Shown one piece after another: positions 28,132-37,788 of a stretch of 64,000 nucleotides of DNA (the stretch's first letter is position 1; each line of letters begins with the position of its first letter). Made by a program: the position numbers and the translations under genes. The DNA comes from Halomonas almeriensis (GTDB lineage: Bacteria > Pseudomonadota > Gammaproteobacteria > Pseudomonadales > Halomonadaceae). The stretch lies in assembly GCF_030409235.1 (NCBI RefSeq), contig NZ_JAUFPO010000011.1:1-64000 (forward strand), written 5' to 3'. Under the pieces are notes generated by a model. That model was not told the origin of the DNA, searched no databases, and worked only from the letters and a program-made list of their open reading frames with translations.

Positions 28132-30407
28132 GTCGCGAGGCGGACGGGGCGGCGCCGGGTTACCGGGTGGCGGTGCGCACCCTCTGCGAGTTTACCGCGC
28201 GTAAGGGCGATCTCGACTACCGCTTCACGCCGGCACCCAGTGCGCGGGAAGGCATCGAGGGCCATGCGCGGGTCGTGGCGCGTCGCGGGCCGGACTATCG
28301 CACCGAGGTGCCGCTGGCCGGCGAGGTCGAGGGCCTGCAGTTGGTCGGGCGCGCGGACGGTCATGATCCCCGGCGCGGCGAGCTGGAAGAGATCAAGACC
28401 CATCGCGGCGATCTCTCGCGCATGGGCGAGCACCAGCGCGCCCTGCACTGGGCACAGGTCTCGGCCTATGGCGCCCTGCTGTGCGAAGCCGAGGCGCTCG
28501 AGCGCGTGACCCTGGTGCTGGTGTATCTGGATGTGGTCAGCGGTGCCGAGACGCGGCTGACCCGTGATGCCGAAGCCGGCGAGCTGCGCGACTTCCTGGC
28601 CGGCCTGTGCCGGCAGTTCCGCGACTGGGCCGAGCAGCAGGCCGCGCATCGCCAGCGCCGCGACCGGGCGCTGGCCGAGTTGGTCTTTCCGCATGACGAC
28701 TTTCGCCCCGGCCAGCGTGAGCTTGCCGAGGATGCCTATCGCACGGCCGCCAGCGGACGCTGCCTGCTGGCCGAGGCGCCCACCGGCATCGGCAAGACCC
28801 TGGGGGCGTTGTACCCGACCCTGGTGGCCATGCCGCGTCGCGGCATCGACCGCCTGGCGTTTCTGACCATGAAGACACCGGGGCGCCGTCTGGCGCTGGA
28901 TGCCCTGTCGGCCCTCGGCGCCGCTGCCGAAGCCGCGGACCGCCTGCCACTGCGGGTTCTGGAGCTGGTAGCACGCGACAAGGCCTGCGAGCATCCGGAC
29001 CTGGCCTGCCATGGTGAGGCCTGCCCGCTGGCGCGGGGCTTCTATGACCGTTTGCCGGCAGCGCGTCAGGCCGCCGTCGAGCATGGCTGGCTCGACCGGG
29101 AAGGCCTGCGTGAGGTGGCGCTGGCGCATCAGGTCTGCCCCTATTACCTGGGGCAGGAGCTGGCGCGCTGGAGCGATGTGCTGATCGGCGACGTCAACCA
29201 CTACTTCGATGACAGTGCCCTGATTCACGGCCTGGCCCAGGCCGAAGACTGGCGGCTGGCGCTGCTGGTCGACGAGGCCCACAACCTGGTGGAGCGGGCC
29301 CGCGGCATGTACAGCGCGGCGCTGTCCCAGAAACGCCTCAATCGACTGCATCGCCTATCGCCGCCGGCATTGAAACGGCCACTGGGCAGCCTGGTACGCC
29401 GCTGGCGCGAGTTGCTGCGCGAGCAGCCCGATGTGGAGTGGCAGGCGCTGGCTTCGATCCCCGAGGGCTGGCTGGGTGCCCTGCAACGCGCCGTCTCGGC
29501 GGTGGGCGACTATCTGGCCGAGCACCCGGAGGGGGGCGATCCGAGCCTCCGGGAATTTCTGTTCGAGGCGCAGGCCTTTGCGCGTCTCGCCGAGCGCTTC
29601 GGCGAGCATTCGCTGTGCGAGCTGCGGCGCGCCGGTCAGGGTCAGGCCGTCATGGCGATTCGCAACCTGGTGCCAGCGGACTACCTGCGCTCCCGCTTTG
29701 CCGCGGCCCACTCGACAATGCTGTTCTCGGCCACGCTGAGCCCGCCCGCGTATCACCGCGACCTGCTCGGGCTGCCCGACAACAGCGTGGTGCGTCGCGT
29801 GGCCTCGCCCTTCATGGCGGAGCAGCTGGAGGTGCGCTGCCGTGCGGATATCTCGACGCGCCTCAAGGATCGTGACGCCTCGCTCGGCCCCATTGTCGAG
29901 GAACTGGCGGGGCAGTATCGCCGTCAGCCCGGCCACTATCTGGCCTTTTTCAGCAGCTTCGCCTATCTGGAAGCGGCCCGGGCCCGCCTGGAAGCAGCCT
30001 ACCCCGAGGTGCCGCTGCGCGCCCAGCAGCGCGGCATGAGCGAGGCCGAGCGCGAGGCCTTCCTGGCCGGTTTCAGCCCCGAGGGCAGCGGCATCGCCTT
30101 TGCGGTGCTCGGCGGCGCCTTTGCCGAAGGCATCGACCTGCCCGGGGAACGCCTGGTGGGCGCCTTCGTGATCACCCTGGGCCTGCCGCCCTTCGACCCG
30201 CTCAACGAGGCATTGAAGCAACGCCTGCAGGCGCGCTTTGGTCGCGGTGATGATTACGCCTATCGCATTCCCGGCATGATCAAGGTGGTGCAGGCCGCCG
30301 GCCGAGTCATCCGCGGCCCGCAGGATCGTGGCGTGGTGGTCTTGATGGATGACCGCTTCGCACGGACGGAGAATCGGGCGTTGTTGCCGGACTGGTGGCG
30401 GCAATAG
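28128..30407 (+). CDS. Fe-S DEAH helicase (XPD/DinG-like) with N-terminal PD-(D/E)xK domain
   Basis: A 759-residue protein. Residues about 1-150 carry a RecB/Cas4-like nuclease pattern (V-G-R-A-D-G, then L-E-E-I-K-T with Glu88 and Lys90, then Q-V-S-A-Y-G). The helicase follows: Walker A E-A-P-T-G-I-G-K-T (216-224), Cys287, Cys294, Cys299 and Cys337 as likely 4Fe-4S ligands, DEAH at 382-385, S-A-T-L-S and the C-terminal G-R-V-I-R-G arginine motif. Such helicases move 5' to 3' on DNA. The start at 28128 overlaps the FAN1 stop; a longer upstream frame is the shadow of FAN1. It probably works with FAN1 on damaged DNA. Confidence 0.9.
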   Translation: MSREADGAAPGYRVAVRTLCEFTARKGDLDYRFTPAPSAREGIEGHARVVARRGPDYRTEVPLAGEVEGLQLVGRADGHDPRRGELEEIKTHRGDLSRMGEHQRALHWAQVSAYGALLCEAEALERVTLVLVYLDVVSGAETRLTRDAEAGELRDFLAGLCRQFRDWAEQQAAHRQRRDRALAELVFPHDDFRPGQRELAEDAYRTAASGRCLLAEAPTGIGKTLGALYPTLVAMPRRGIDRLAFLTMKTPGRRLALDALSALGAAAEAADRLPLRVLELVARDKACEHPDLACHGEACPLARGFYDRLPAARQAAVEHGWLDREGLREVALAHQVCPYYLGQELARWSDVLIGDVNHYFDDSALIHGLAQAEDWRLALLVDEAHNLVERARGMYSAALSQKRLNRLHRLSPPALKRPLGSLVRRWRELLREQPDVEWQALASIPEGWLGALQRAVSAVGDYLAEHPEGGDPSLREFLFEAQAFARLAERFGEHSLCELRRAGQGQAVMAIRNLVPADYLRSRFAAAHSTMLFSATLSPPAYHRDLLGLPDNSVVRRVASPFMAEQLEVRCRADISTRLKDRDASLGPIVEELAGQYRRQPGHYLAFFSSFAYLEAARARLEAAYPEVPLRAQQRGMSEAEREAFLAGFSPEGSGIAFAVLGGAFAEGIDLPGERLVGAFVITLGLPPFDPLNEALKQRLQARFGRGDDYAYRIPGMIKVVQAAGRVIRGPQDRGVVVLMDDRFARTENRALLPDWWRQ

Positions 30408-30411
30408 GCTT

Positions 30412-30544
30412 GAGCTACGAGCTACGAGCTACGAGCTACGAGCTACGAGCTACGAGCTACGAGCTACGAGCTACGAGCTACGAGCTACGAGCTACGAGCT
30501 ACGAGTTACGAGCTACGAGCTACGAGCCACGAGCTACGAGTCAC
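30412..30544. repeat. Heptamer repeat array B (GAGCTAC, 19 units)
   Basis: Nineteen contiguous 7-bp units beginning 5 bp after the helicase stop. Sixteen are exactly GAGCTAC (the first 13 in a row); the others are GAGTTAC, GAGCCAC and a final GAGTCAC. It ends 6 bp before the 3' end of the convergent antiporter gene. Seven is not a multiple of three, so all three forward frames stay open and encode the same heptapeptide cycle E-L-R-A-T-S-Y. Confidence 0.97.
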
Positions 30545-30549
30545 TCTTC

Positions 30550-32376
30550 TCAATGTCGCTGGGAGCGCTCGGCCTGGATGGCGGGTGGTTCGGTGACCAC
30601 ATCCTTGTCGGCTTCGAAGAGCTCCTCCAGTTCCTGGGCGGCCTGCTGGAGGGTCTGGATCTGCTGGGCTTCGTCGCCGGGCACTTCCATCTGCCGCAGC
30701 AGGGTGGTGGCGTCGTGCTGGCGGAAGGTGGCCACGGTGTGCCGGGCCCGCTCGCGGTCGACGCCCAGGGCCACCAGTATTTCCTGGGTCAGTTCGAGGC
30801 TGGCCGGCAGCAGGTCGCGAACAATGTCGAGGACACCGTGGCGCATCAGCAACTGGGCATGGTGGCGGTTGCGGCCACGAGCGAAGAGGCGCAGCCGGGG
30901 AAAGCGCCGCTGCACCTTCTCGACGATGCGCAGCGACGTTTCGACATCGCCGATCGCTATCACCAGGATGTGCGCGCGGTCGGCACCGGCGGCTTCCAGC
31001 AGGTCGAGCCGCGAGGCATCACCGAAGTAGATCTGATTGCCGTAACGGCGCACGAAGTCCACATGCTCGGCATTGATATCGAGGATGGTGTAGGGAATCT
31101 GCAGGCCCTGCAGCGTTCGGCCGATGACCTGGCCGAAACGCCCGAAGCCGGCAATGATGATGCGCGGCGCATGATCGTCCGGCTTGTCGAATTCCCGCGG
31201 CGCGCTGCCGGCCACGAAGCGGGGCCGTAACAGCCGGGCGTGCAGCTGGAAGAGCAGCGGGGTGGCGGCCATGGACAGCGATACCACCAGCACCAGCAGG
31301 CCGACCAGGTCAGGGCCGACCAGGCTGGCACTGGCAGCGGCGGTGAGCAGCACAAAGGCGAACTCACCGCCCTGGGGCAGCAGTGCCGCCAGGTTGAGGG
31401 TGTCGCGCCAGTCCACGCCATAAGCCCGGGCGGCCACCACGACGCCCAGCCACTTGGTGGCCAGCAGCAGGGCGGTCAGGCCCAGCACCACACCCGGCTG
31501 CTCGACCAGCTGGCCGATCGGTGCGGTCATGCCCACGGCCATGAAGAAGAGCCCCAGCAGCAAACCGCGGAAGGGCTCGATATCGGCCTCGATGCTGTGA
31601 CGATATTCCGAGTCGGCGAGCAGCACCCCGGCCAGAAAGGCCCCCAGGGCCATGGAAAGGCCGACCAGCTCCATGGCCAATGCCGCACCGATCACCACCA
31701 TCAAGGAGGTGCCGGTGAAGACCTGGCGACTGCGCGTGGCGGCAGCCGCCCGAAACAGCGGACGCAGCAGATAGCGGCCCCCAATGATCAGGGTAGCGAA
31801 GGCCGCCAGGCCGATCAGCGCCTCGCGTAACATGACCTGCCAGCCACCGGCCACGGCCGCACCACCGGCAAGCAGCGGCAACAGCGCGATCACCGGGATG
31901 GTTGCCATGTCCTGGAACAACAGGTCGGCGAAGCCCAGCCGGCCGTGGCGGGTGTTCAGCTCGCCCTGCTCACCCAGCAACTGCAGCACCAGTGCCGTGG
32001 AACACAGGGCCAGGCTGAAGCCGACGACCAGTGACACCACAGGGGGCAGTCCGAACACCAGGGCCAGGCCGGACAATGCCAGGGTGCCGATCAGCATCTG
32101 CAGGCCGCCGAAACCCAGCACCGGCTTGCGCATCAGCTTGAGGCGGGCCGGCTTGAGCTCCAGGCCGATCACGAACAGCAGAAAGACAATGCCCACCTCG
32201 GAAAAGTGCAGGACCTCCTCGGCATCGGGCACCAGGCCCAGCGCGGAAGGGCCGATGATCACCCCGGCGATCAGATAGCCGAGCACCTCACCGAGTCCCA
32301 GGCGTTTGACCAGCGGCACGATGATCACCGCAGACGCCAGAAAAATCAGAGCATTGAAGAGCAGGTCGATAGCCAC
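30550..32376 (-). CDS. CPA2 monovalent cation:proton antiporter with RCK domain (KefB/KefC-like)
   Basis: A 608-residue inner-membrane protein. Residues about 1-380 hold 12-13 helices with G-Y-L-I-A-G-V-I-I-G-P and F-Q-D-M-A-T-I-P of the CPA2 exchanger fold. A cytosolic RCK/TrkA-N domain starts near residue 400 with I-I-I-A-G-F-G-R-F-G-Q-V and D-I-N-A-E. The length matches KefB (601) and KefC (620), which export K+ under electrophile stress. The regulatory ligand and ion are not proven here, and no KefG/KefF ancillary gene is adjacent. GGAG lies upstream of the ATG. Confidence 0.9.
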   Translation of the reverse strand: MAIDLLFNALIFLASAVIIVPLVKRLGLGEVLGYLIAGVIIGPSALGLVPDAEEVLHFSEVGIVFLLFVIGLELKPARLKLMRKPVLGFGGLQMLIGTLALSGLALVFGLPPVVSLVVGFSLALCSTALVLQLLGEQGELNTRHGRLGFADLLFQDMATIPVIALLPLLAGGAAVAGGWQVMLREALIGLAAFATLIIGGRYLLRPLFRAAAATRSRQVFTGTSLMVVIGAALAMELVGLSMALGAFLAGVLLADSEYRHSIEADIEPFRGLLLGLFFMAVGMTAPIGQLVEQPGVVLGLTALLLATKWLGVVVAARAYGVDWRDTLNLAALLPQGGEFAFVLLTAAASASLVGPDLVGLLVLVVSLSMAATPLLFQLHARLLRPRFVAGSAPREFDKPDDHAPRIIIAGFGRFGQVIGRTLQGLQIPYTILDINAEHVDFVRRYGNQIYFGDASRLDLLEAAGADRAHILVIAIGDVETSLRIVEKVQRRFPRLRLFARGRNRHHAQLLMRHGVLDIVRDLLPASLELTQEILVALGVDRERARHTVATFRQHDATTLLRQMEVPGDEAQQIQTLQQAAQELEELFEADKDVVTEPPAIQAERSQRH

Positions 32377-32406
32377 TCGGTCACTCCATGAGGCAGGGGC
32401 AAGGGG

Positions 32407-32805
32407 TCAATGTCGGGCACGCGGCAGGATGATATCGCGAGTCAGTGGTGCCAGCGGCATGGTGTCGGCCTCCTCGAGCGTCACCCAGCGCATCTCGGCG
32501 ATTTCCGCGGCCGCCCGTGGTTCGCCTTGCAGCCTGGCACGAAACAGGTGAGCAACGAGCTGATGGCCGGGCTCGTTGGCCGCCGGCGCCTTGAACTCGC
32601 CGAGAGGTTCGAGCCAGCGCGGCGTGCAGCCGAGCTCTTCCTGTATCTCGCGGGCCAGGGCCGCCGCCGGCGCCTCATCGGGCTCCAGCTTGCCACCGGC
32701 CTGCATGACGGCACCGGTACCCTGCTTGCGTACCAGCAATAGGCGACCGGCGTCGTCCTGAATCAGGGCTGCGGCAATATGCAGGGTCGGGGTGGTGACA
32801 GGCAT
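32407..32805 (-). CDS. NUDIX hydrolase
   Basis: A 132-residue cytoplasmic enzyme. The NUDIX box is complete: G-K-L-E-P-D-E, then seven residues, then R-E-I-Q-E-E-L-G, with all metal-binding Glu present. NUDIX enzymes hydrolyse nucleoside diphosphate derivatives; the substrate cannot be told. The start at 32805 has GGAG about 9 nt upstream. It lies downstream of, and on the same strand as, the TetR gene of the RND operon (57 bp gap), so read-through is possible. Confidence 0.88.
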   Translation of the reverse strand: MPVTTPTLHIAAALIQDDAGRLLLVRKQGTGAVMQAGGKLEPDEAPAAALAREIQEELGCTPRWLEPLGEFKAPAANEPGHQLVAHLFRARLQGEPRAAAEIAEMRWVTLEEADTMPLAPLTRDIILPRARH

Positions 32806-32861
32806 GGAGGGCTCCGTTGGCTGGGGGACTATGTTATCACCCAGTGCTATCGTGCGTGCTG

Positions 32862-33485
32862 TCACGCGTCCGGCTCGAATAGCCGCAGATGCGAGACCAC
32901 CACCTCTTCCATGGCTTCAAGGGTGTTGTCATCGATCTGCTGCAGGGAAAGTCGACGCAGCAGTGGTTCGCGGGCGATCAGGAAGAAAACGATCTGGCCG
33001 ACCAGGGTGTGGGTCTCCAGCGTCGTGACGGGGTCCTCGATACCCCGGCCGGTCAGGCAGGCGATGTGCTGGCTGAGGGTGAGCTGCACCACTCCGAAGG
33101 CCTGATGCTGGAGGACCTCGAAGGCGTCGCTGGGGTGAAGCTGCTCGCGCATGACCATCAAGAGCCACTGGCGGCATTCGACGTCGGTGGCGAAGGTGCG
33201 CACCATGCGCCGCACCAGGCGTTCGAGCTCGCGGCGTGCCATGGCGCGGTCTTCCGGCACGGCGGCGACTGCCTGGATGCCCAGGCGCTCGCGCAGGGCG
33301 CCGGCGATGTAGCGGGCCGCGGCCAGGTAGAGGCCATGCTTGTTGTCGAAGTAGTAGGCGATGGAGCCGATATTGGCCTGCGCCGCGTCGGCGAGCATAC
33401 GGGTGGTGGTGGCCTTGTAGCCATGTTCGCCGAATAGCTGAATGCCGGCGCGGATCAGCCGTTGGCGTGTACTCTCATCGGTCAT
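32862..33485 (-). CDS. TetR-family repressor of the RND pump operon (CecR/CerR-like)
   Basis: A 207-residue regulator. The N-terminal helix-turn-helix (R-L-I-R-A-G-I-Q-L-F-G-E-H-G-Y, then T-T-R-M-L-A-D-A-A, then Y-Y-F-D-N-K) is followed by a DUF1956/CerR-type ligand domain (about residues 80-205). The start overlaps the stop of the RND pump gene (ATGA), so it is made from the same transcript as the pump. A perfect palindrome in the operon promoter (37795-37810) is the likely binding site, giving negative feedback. Confidence 0.9.
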   Translation of the reverse strand: MTDESTRQRLIRAGIQLFGEHGYKATTTRMLADAAQANIGSIAYYFDNKHGLYLAAARYIAGALRERLGIQAVAAVPEDRAMARRELERLVRRMVRTFATDVECRQWLLMVMREQLHPSDAFEVLQHQAFGVVQLTLSQHIACLTGRGIEDPVTTLETHTLVGQIVFFLIAREPLLRRLSLQQIDDNTLEAMEEVVVSHLRLFEPDA

Positions 33486-36400
33486 GGCGACACTCCCGGG
33501 CGCGTGTCGATACGGAAGAACAGGGTGTAGAGCATAGGGACGACGCCGAGGCTCATGATGGTACCGATGCCCAGACCGCCGGCCATGGCGGCCGCCATGC
33601 CGTAGAACAGGGGATCCCGTCCGAGGATCAGGGGCAGAAAGCCCAGCACCGTGGTGATCGCCGACATCAGTATCGGCCGCAGGCGACGCGCCGCGGCCTT
33701 GATCACGGCATCGCGTTGCGTTTCATGGTCTTCCAGTTGGAGGCGTTCGATATCGATGCGGTCGATCAGCACGATGGCATTGTTGATGATGATACCCGCC
33801 AGGCTATAGAGCCCTAGCATGACCATGAAGCCGAAGTCGGCGCGACTGGCCAGCAGGCCCAGGGCGACCCCGACGATCACCAGCGGGATGGTGGTGGTGA
33901 TTAGCAGCGGTCGCTTGAAGGAGTTGAACTGGGCGACCAGCAGGATGAAGATCAAGCCGATGCACAGCGGCAGGTTGGCCTGCAGCGCGGCCTGGCCTTC
34001 CGCCGATTCCTCGACCACGCCGTCGAACTCGATCCAGTGCCCCGGGGGCAGTTCATCTTCCAGCTGGCGCAGTGCCGGGGTGACCAGCGGCACCATATCC
34101 TCGGCCGTACGGTGCTGGTTGCGGCCCTCGATGGTGATGGTGCGTACCAGGTTTTCGCGATCGATGCGGTAGTAGCCCTTATCCAGGCTGACTTCGGCGA
34201 CCTGGTTGAGCGGCACCCCGGCCGCGGCGCCGGCCTCGGGATAGACGACCATGGATTTCAGGCGCTCCAGGCTGCCGCGTTCGGTGTCGTCGTAGCGCAG
34301 CATGATCGGCACCCGGTCGTCGCCCTCGCGGTAGTCACCGAGCTGGAAGCCATTGAGGCCGCCCTCCAGTGAGCGGGCGATATCCCGGGAGGTGATATCG
34401 GCGCGGCGGGCCTGTGCCTGGTTGACCTCAATGGTCAGGGAGGCGATGCGGGCTTCCCAGCTGTGGCGAATGTCCCGGGCGCCATCGATGCCATGCAGGA
34501 TGTCCTCGACCCGCCGGGCGGTCTGAAACAGTACACCACGATCGGGCCCCTTGACCTGGACTTCCAGCAGGGTGCTGTCGGAGGGGCCCAGAAACATCCG
34601 TGTGACCTGAGGCGAGATATCCGGGTGCTGGCTGGCCAGATAGTGCCGCGTGGCCTGGATAACGGCATCCACCCGGTCGCGATCATGCACGTTGAGCACC
34701 ATGACCCCCTTGTTGGGCGCCGGGTCGATGGGCGTCAGCGACAACACGAAGCGCGGACCGCCGAAGCCGGCGTAGGCGGCCACACTGGCGAGGTCGTCGC
34801 GCAGCGCCGGAACATCGAGCAGTGCTTCGCTCAACTGGCGGACGCGACGATCGGTGGCATTGGCGGCAATGTCGGAGGGAAAGTCGATGGTCACCAGGAC
34901 CTGGCTGCGATCCGAGTCGGGAAAGAACTTCTGGGGCACCAGCTGCATCATGAAGACACCGCTGGCCAGCACGCCGGCCATCAGCATCAGAAAGAGGATC
35001 CGATGATGCAGCAGGTGGCGCAGCAGGCTGGCATAACGGGCCGCGACCCAGCCGAAGGCGCGGTTGGAGATCGACGGAGCTTCGGTTGCAGCGGAGGCCG
35101 GCCGCTTGAGAAAGCGGTGACACAGCGCCGGGGTCACCGTCAGCGACAGGAACCACGAACTCAGCAGGGTGATGGCGATGACAATGGAAATCGAGCGGGT
35201 GTATTCGCCGGCCTCGTGTTCGGCCAGCATCAGGGGCAGAAAGACCAGGATGGTGGTCAGGGTGGAGGAGAGCAGTGGCATGGCCAGCTCACTGCCGGTT
35301 TCGGCCAGCGCCCGGTTGCGTGAGGCGCCTGCCTCCAGTCGGGTCTTGAAGTCTTCGGCGACGACGATCGCGTTGTCCACCAGCAGGCCCAGGGCGATGA
35401 CCAGGGTGGCCAGGCTGGCGCGTTGCAGGGTCATCTCGGTCAGTCCCATGACGGCGAGCGTGACCAGCATGACGGCAGGTACCAGGGAACCCACGATGAG
35501 CCCCGTGCGCACGCCAAGGAACAGCACCACCACGGCCAGCACGATGGCCAGTGTCTGGATGACACTGGCCGTCACCCCGTAGACCGCATTGGCGACCTGG
35601 TCGGGCTGGAAGGTCATGATGTCCAGGGAGTAGCCGGCCGGCAGGGTGGTGCGCAGGTCATCCAGGCGCGCCTGGATGGCGTGGCCGAAGTCCAGAACAC
35701 TCTGGCCTTCCAGCATGGAAATGGCGAAGACGATAGCCGGCTCGCCGTTGAAGTAGGCCGTGCGGTGGGCGGGGTCCTGGTAGCCGCGCCGAAGCTCGGC
35801 CAGGTCGCGCAGGCGCAGTGTGCTGCCGTCGGGCAGGCGAATCTCGCTATTGCCCAGCGCCTCGAGATCCTCGAACTCGCCGCTGACTGCCAGGGCCAGG
35901 CGCTGCTCGCCGGTATCCAGCACGCCGCCCGGTGGATAGATGTTGCGCCCCTCGATCTGGCTGGCCAGCGACGAGGGCGACAGGCCGCTCTCGACCAGGC
36001 GGGCGGCGTCCATGTCGACGAAGATGCGCTGCTCCTGGATGCCCAGCAGCTCGACCTTGCCAGTGCCCTTGACGCCATAGAGGGCGGCCCGAATGTGTTC
36101 GGCCATTTCCTGCTGAGCGGCCTGGGGGAAGTCCTGCGCGGTCAAGGCGGCGGTGACCACCGCTACGTCGCCGAAGTCATCGTTGATCACCGGCTCCTGA
36201 GCGCCGGCAGGGAGCCGAGGGCGAGCGGCGTCGACCTGCTGGCGAAGCTCGTCCCAGATCTGATCCAGATCGAAATAACGGTCCTTGATCTCGACGTGAA
36301 GAATCGAGCGGCCGCGCATCGAGGTGGAGCGAATGCGCTCCACTTCGCCGATGGTGCGGATGCTTTCTTCCAGCGGCTTGCTGATGTGCTGTTCGACCTG

Positions 36401-36571
36401 CTCCGCCGGCAGGCCGGGGTATTCAGTGGTCACCAGAGCCTCGCGGATGGTGATCTTCGGATCTTCGCGGGCCGGCATGTCGAAGTAGCTGAACAGGCCA
36501 TAGAGCATGGCAATCAGTGTCGCCAGATAGAGAACCGGGCGGCGGCGGTGAGCAAGCTGGCTGAGGTTCAT
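33482..36571 (-). CDS. RND-family efflux permease
   Basis: A 1029-residue inner-membrane pump of the usual RND length, with two repeats of one helix, a large periplasmic loop and five helices. L-L-V-D-N-A-I-V-V-A-E-D near residue 400 is the proton-relay helix; I-I-N-N-A-I-V-L-I-D-R is its counterpart in the second half. Opening motifs A-R-E-D-P-K-I-T-I-R-E-A and E-V-E-R-I-R-S-T-S fit the branch annotated as acriflavin or multidrug type. The adaptor gene lies 34 bp upstream and the TetR gene overlaps the 3' end. No outer-membrane channel gene is present, so a shared TolC is likely. Confidence 0.93.
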   Translation of the reverse strand: MNLSQLAHRRRPVLYLATLIAMLYGLFSYFDMPAREDPKITIREALVTTEYPGLPAEQVEQHISKPLEESIRTIGEVERIRSTSMRGRSILHVEIKDRYFDLDQIWDELRQQVDAARPRLPAGAQEPVINDDFGDVAVVTAALTAQDFPQAAQQEMAEHIRAALYGVKGTGKVELLGIQEQRIFVDMDAARLVESGLSPSSLASQIEGRNIYPPGGVLDTGEQRLALAVSGEFEDLEALGNSEIRLPDGSTLRLRDLAELRRGYQDPAHRTAYFNGEPAIVFAISMLEGQSVLDFGHAIQARLDDLRTTLPAGYSLDIMTFQPDQVANAVYGVTASVIQTLAIVLAVVVLFLGVRTGLIVGSLVPAVMLVTLAVMGLTEMTLQRASLATLVIALGLLVDNAIVVAEDFKTRLEAGASRNRALAETGSELAMPLLSSTLTTILVFLPLMLAEHEAGEYTRSISIVIAITLLSSWFLSLTVTPALCHRFLKRPASAATEAPSISNRAFGWVAARYASLLRHLLHHRILFLMLMAGVLASGVFMMQLVPQKFFPDSDRSQVLVTIDFPSDIAANATDRRVRQLSEALLDVPALRDDLASVAAYAGFGGPRFVLSLTPIDPAPNKGVMVLNVHDRDRVDAVIQATRHYLASQHPDISPQVTRMFLGPSDSTLLEVQVKGPDRGVLFQTARRVEDILHGIDGARDIRHSWEARIASLTIEVNQAQARRADITSRDIARSLEGGLNGFQLGDYREGDDRVPIMLRYDDTERGSLERLKSMVVYPEAGAAAGVPLNQVAEVSLDKGYYRIDRENLVRTITIEGRNQHRTAEDMVPLVTPALRQLEDELPPGHWIEFDGVVEESAEGQAALQANLPLCIGLIFILLVAQFNSFKRPLLITTTIPLVIVGVALGLLASRADFGFMVMLGLYSLAGIIINNAIVLIDRIDIERLQLEDHETQRDAVIKAAARRLRPILMSAITTVLGFLPLILGRDPLFYGMAAAMAGGLGIGTIMSLGVVPMLYTLFFRIDTRPGVSP

Positions 36572-36605
36572 GACACTTCCCGGTTGTCAGGCGCGTCGGC
36601 GGCGC

Positions 36606-37736
36606 TCAGTTGTAGCGTTCCGGCGCCTTGTCGAGCAGGCTGACCACCTGGCCGGGCGCCACGAATTCCGCGCCGCGCGCGACGATACGCTGCCCCGGCG
36701 CCAGGTCGCCTCGTACCCGCGCCTGTTCGTCGCCGAGCTCGATCACCCGAACCGCGACCCGCATCAACTCGCCACTTTCCGCAATACGCAGCACATGGAC
36801 CTGTTGGGCGTCGTCATGGACCAGCGCGGTCAGCGGGATCGACAGAGTCTTGGTGTCGTCGGCATCCGTGGCGGGCGTGAGCTGCACGTCGGCGGTCATG
36901 CCGGCGCGCACGCCGGGTGGCGGACTATCCAGGGCGAGCGTGACCGGGTAGGTGCTGGACGCGCCCGGCTGGGTGCCCAGTCGGGCCAGGGTGGCGGAGA
37001 GCCCGCTAGCGTCCAGTGCCGGTAGGCTGACGCGCTGTGTCGAGCCGATCTCGAGACGGTCGATGAGGGTCTCGGGCACCCCGGTGGTGACCTCGAAGCC
37101 TTCGCGATGGGAGATGACCTCCAGAATGGTCTGGTTCGCCGCGACGCGCTCCGCCGGCTCGGCCCGGCGTGCACTGACCGACCCATCGTACGGCGCTTCG
37201 AGGATGGTCTGTTCGAGGTCGCGCTCGGCGATCTGCACAGCGGCCTGTGCCGAGGCATGGCGTGATTGGGCCGTGTCCAGTGCCGACCGGGCGCTGTCGA
37301 GCTGACTGTCGCTGGCGTAGTCGCTCTCGGCCAGGCGCGACTGGCGGCGAAAGGTCTGGCGAGCTTCTACCAGCGCGGCCTTGGCCTCGCTGGCCTCGGC
37401 CTGGCGCTGGCCGGCCACCAACCGGTAGCGCGCGTCGTCGAGCCGTGCCAGCACATCGCCGGACTGGAAACGCTCGCCGGCGTCGACCTCGAGCTGCGCG
37501 AGCTGGCCGGGGACCTCGAAACTCAGGGTGGCGTGTTCGGCGGCCTCTACCCGGCCCGCGAGATGCGTGACCGTCTCGCCGCTGCCGCGCTGAATCACGT
37601 GGCTATCGACGACTCGTGGGGTCGCTGAATCCTTGGGCTCTTCCGCTGTACAGCCGCTCACTCCCGCGGCGAGCAGGATGAACCCGAGCAGGAGCCACAT
37701 GGGGCGATGCGAGGAACGGCGAGGTGCGCAGGGCAT
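36606..37736 (-). CDS. RND periplasmic adaptor lipoprotein
   Basis: A 376-residue membrane-fusion protein. The signal peptide ends with G-V-S-G-C, so it is lipid-anchored in the inner membrane. The lipoyl/barrel-sandwich part is seen in L-S-F-E-V-P-G-Q-L and the matching Y-D-G-S-V-S-A-R-R after a coiled-coil hairpin (about residues 110-170), then a beta-barrel. It bridges the RND permease to an outer-membrane channel. It is the first gene of the adaptor-permease-TetR operon. Confidence 0.92.
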   Translation of the reverse strand: MPCAPRRSSHRPMWLLLGFILLAAGVSGCTAEEPKDSATPRVVDSHVIQRGSGETVTHLAGRVEAAEHATLSFEVPGQLAQLEVDAGERFQSGDVLARLDDARYRLVAGQRQAEASEAKAALVEARQTFRRQSRLAESDYASDSQLDSARSALDTAQSRHASAQAAVQIAERDLEQTILEAPYDGSVSARRAEPAERVAANQTILEVISHREGFEVTTGVPETLIDRLEIGSTQRVSLPALDASGLSATLARLGTQPGASSTYPVTLALDSPPPGVRAGMTADVQLTPATDADDTKTLSIPLTALVHDDAQQVHVLRIAESGELMRVAVRVIELGDEQARVRGDLAPGQRIVARGAEFVAPGQVVSLLDKAPERYN

Positions 37737-37788
37737 GGCAGCAGTCCGTTAAGAGACAGGTAGCCGGTGAGGGCGTCAAGTGAGCCTC

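Noticed and set aside
30349..31230. Forward ORFs through the GAGCTAC array
   Set aside because: They are kept open by the 7-bp period and the antisense of the antiporter gene. The repeated E-L-R-A-T-S-Y is a by-product, not a protein.
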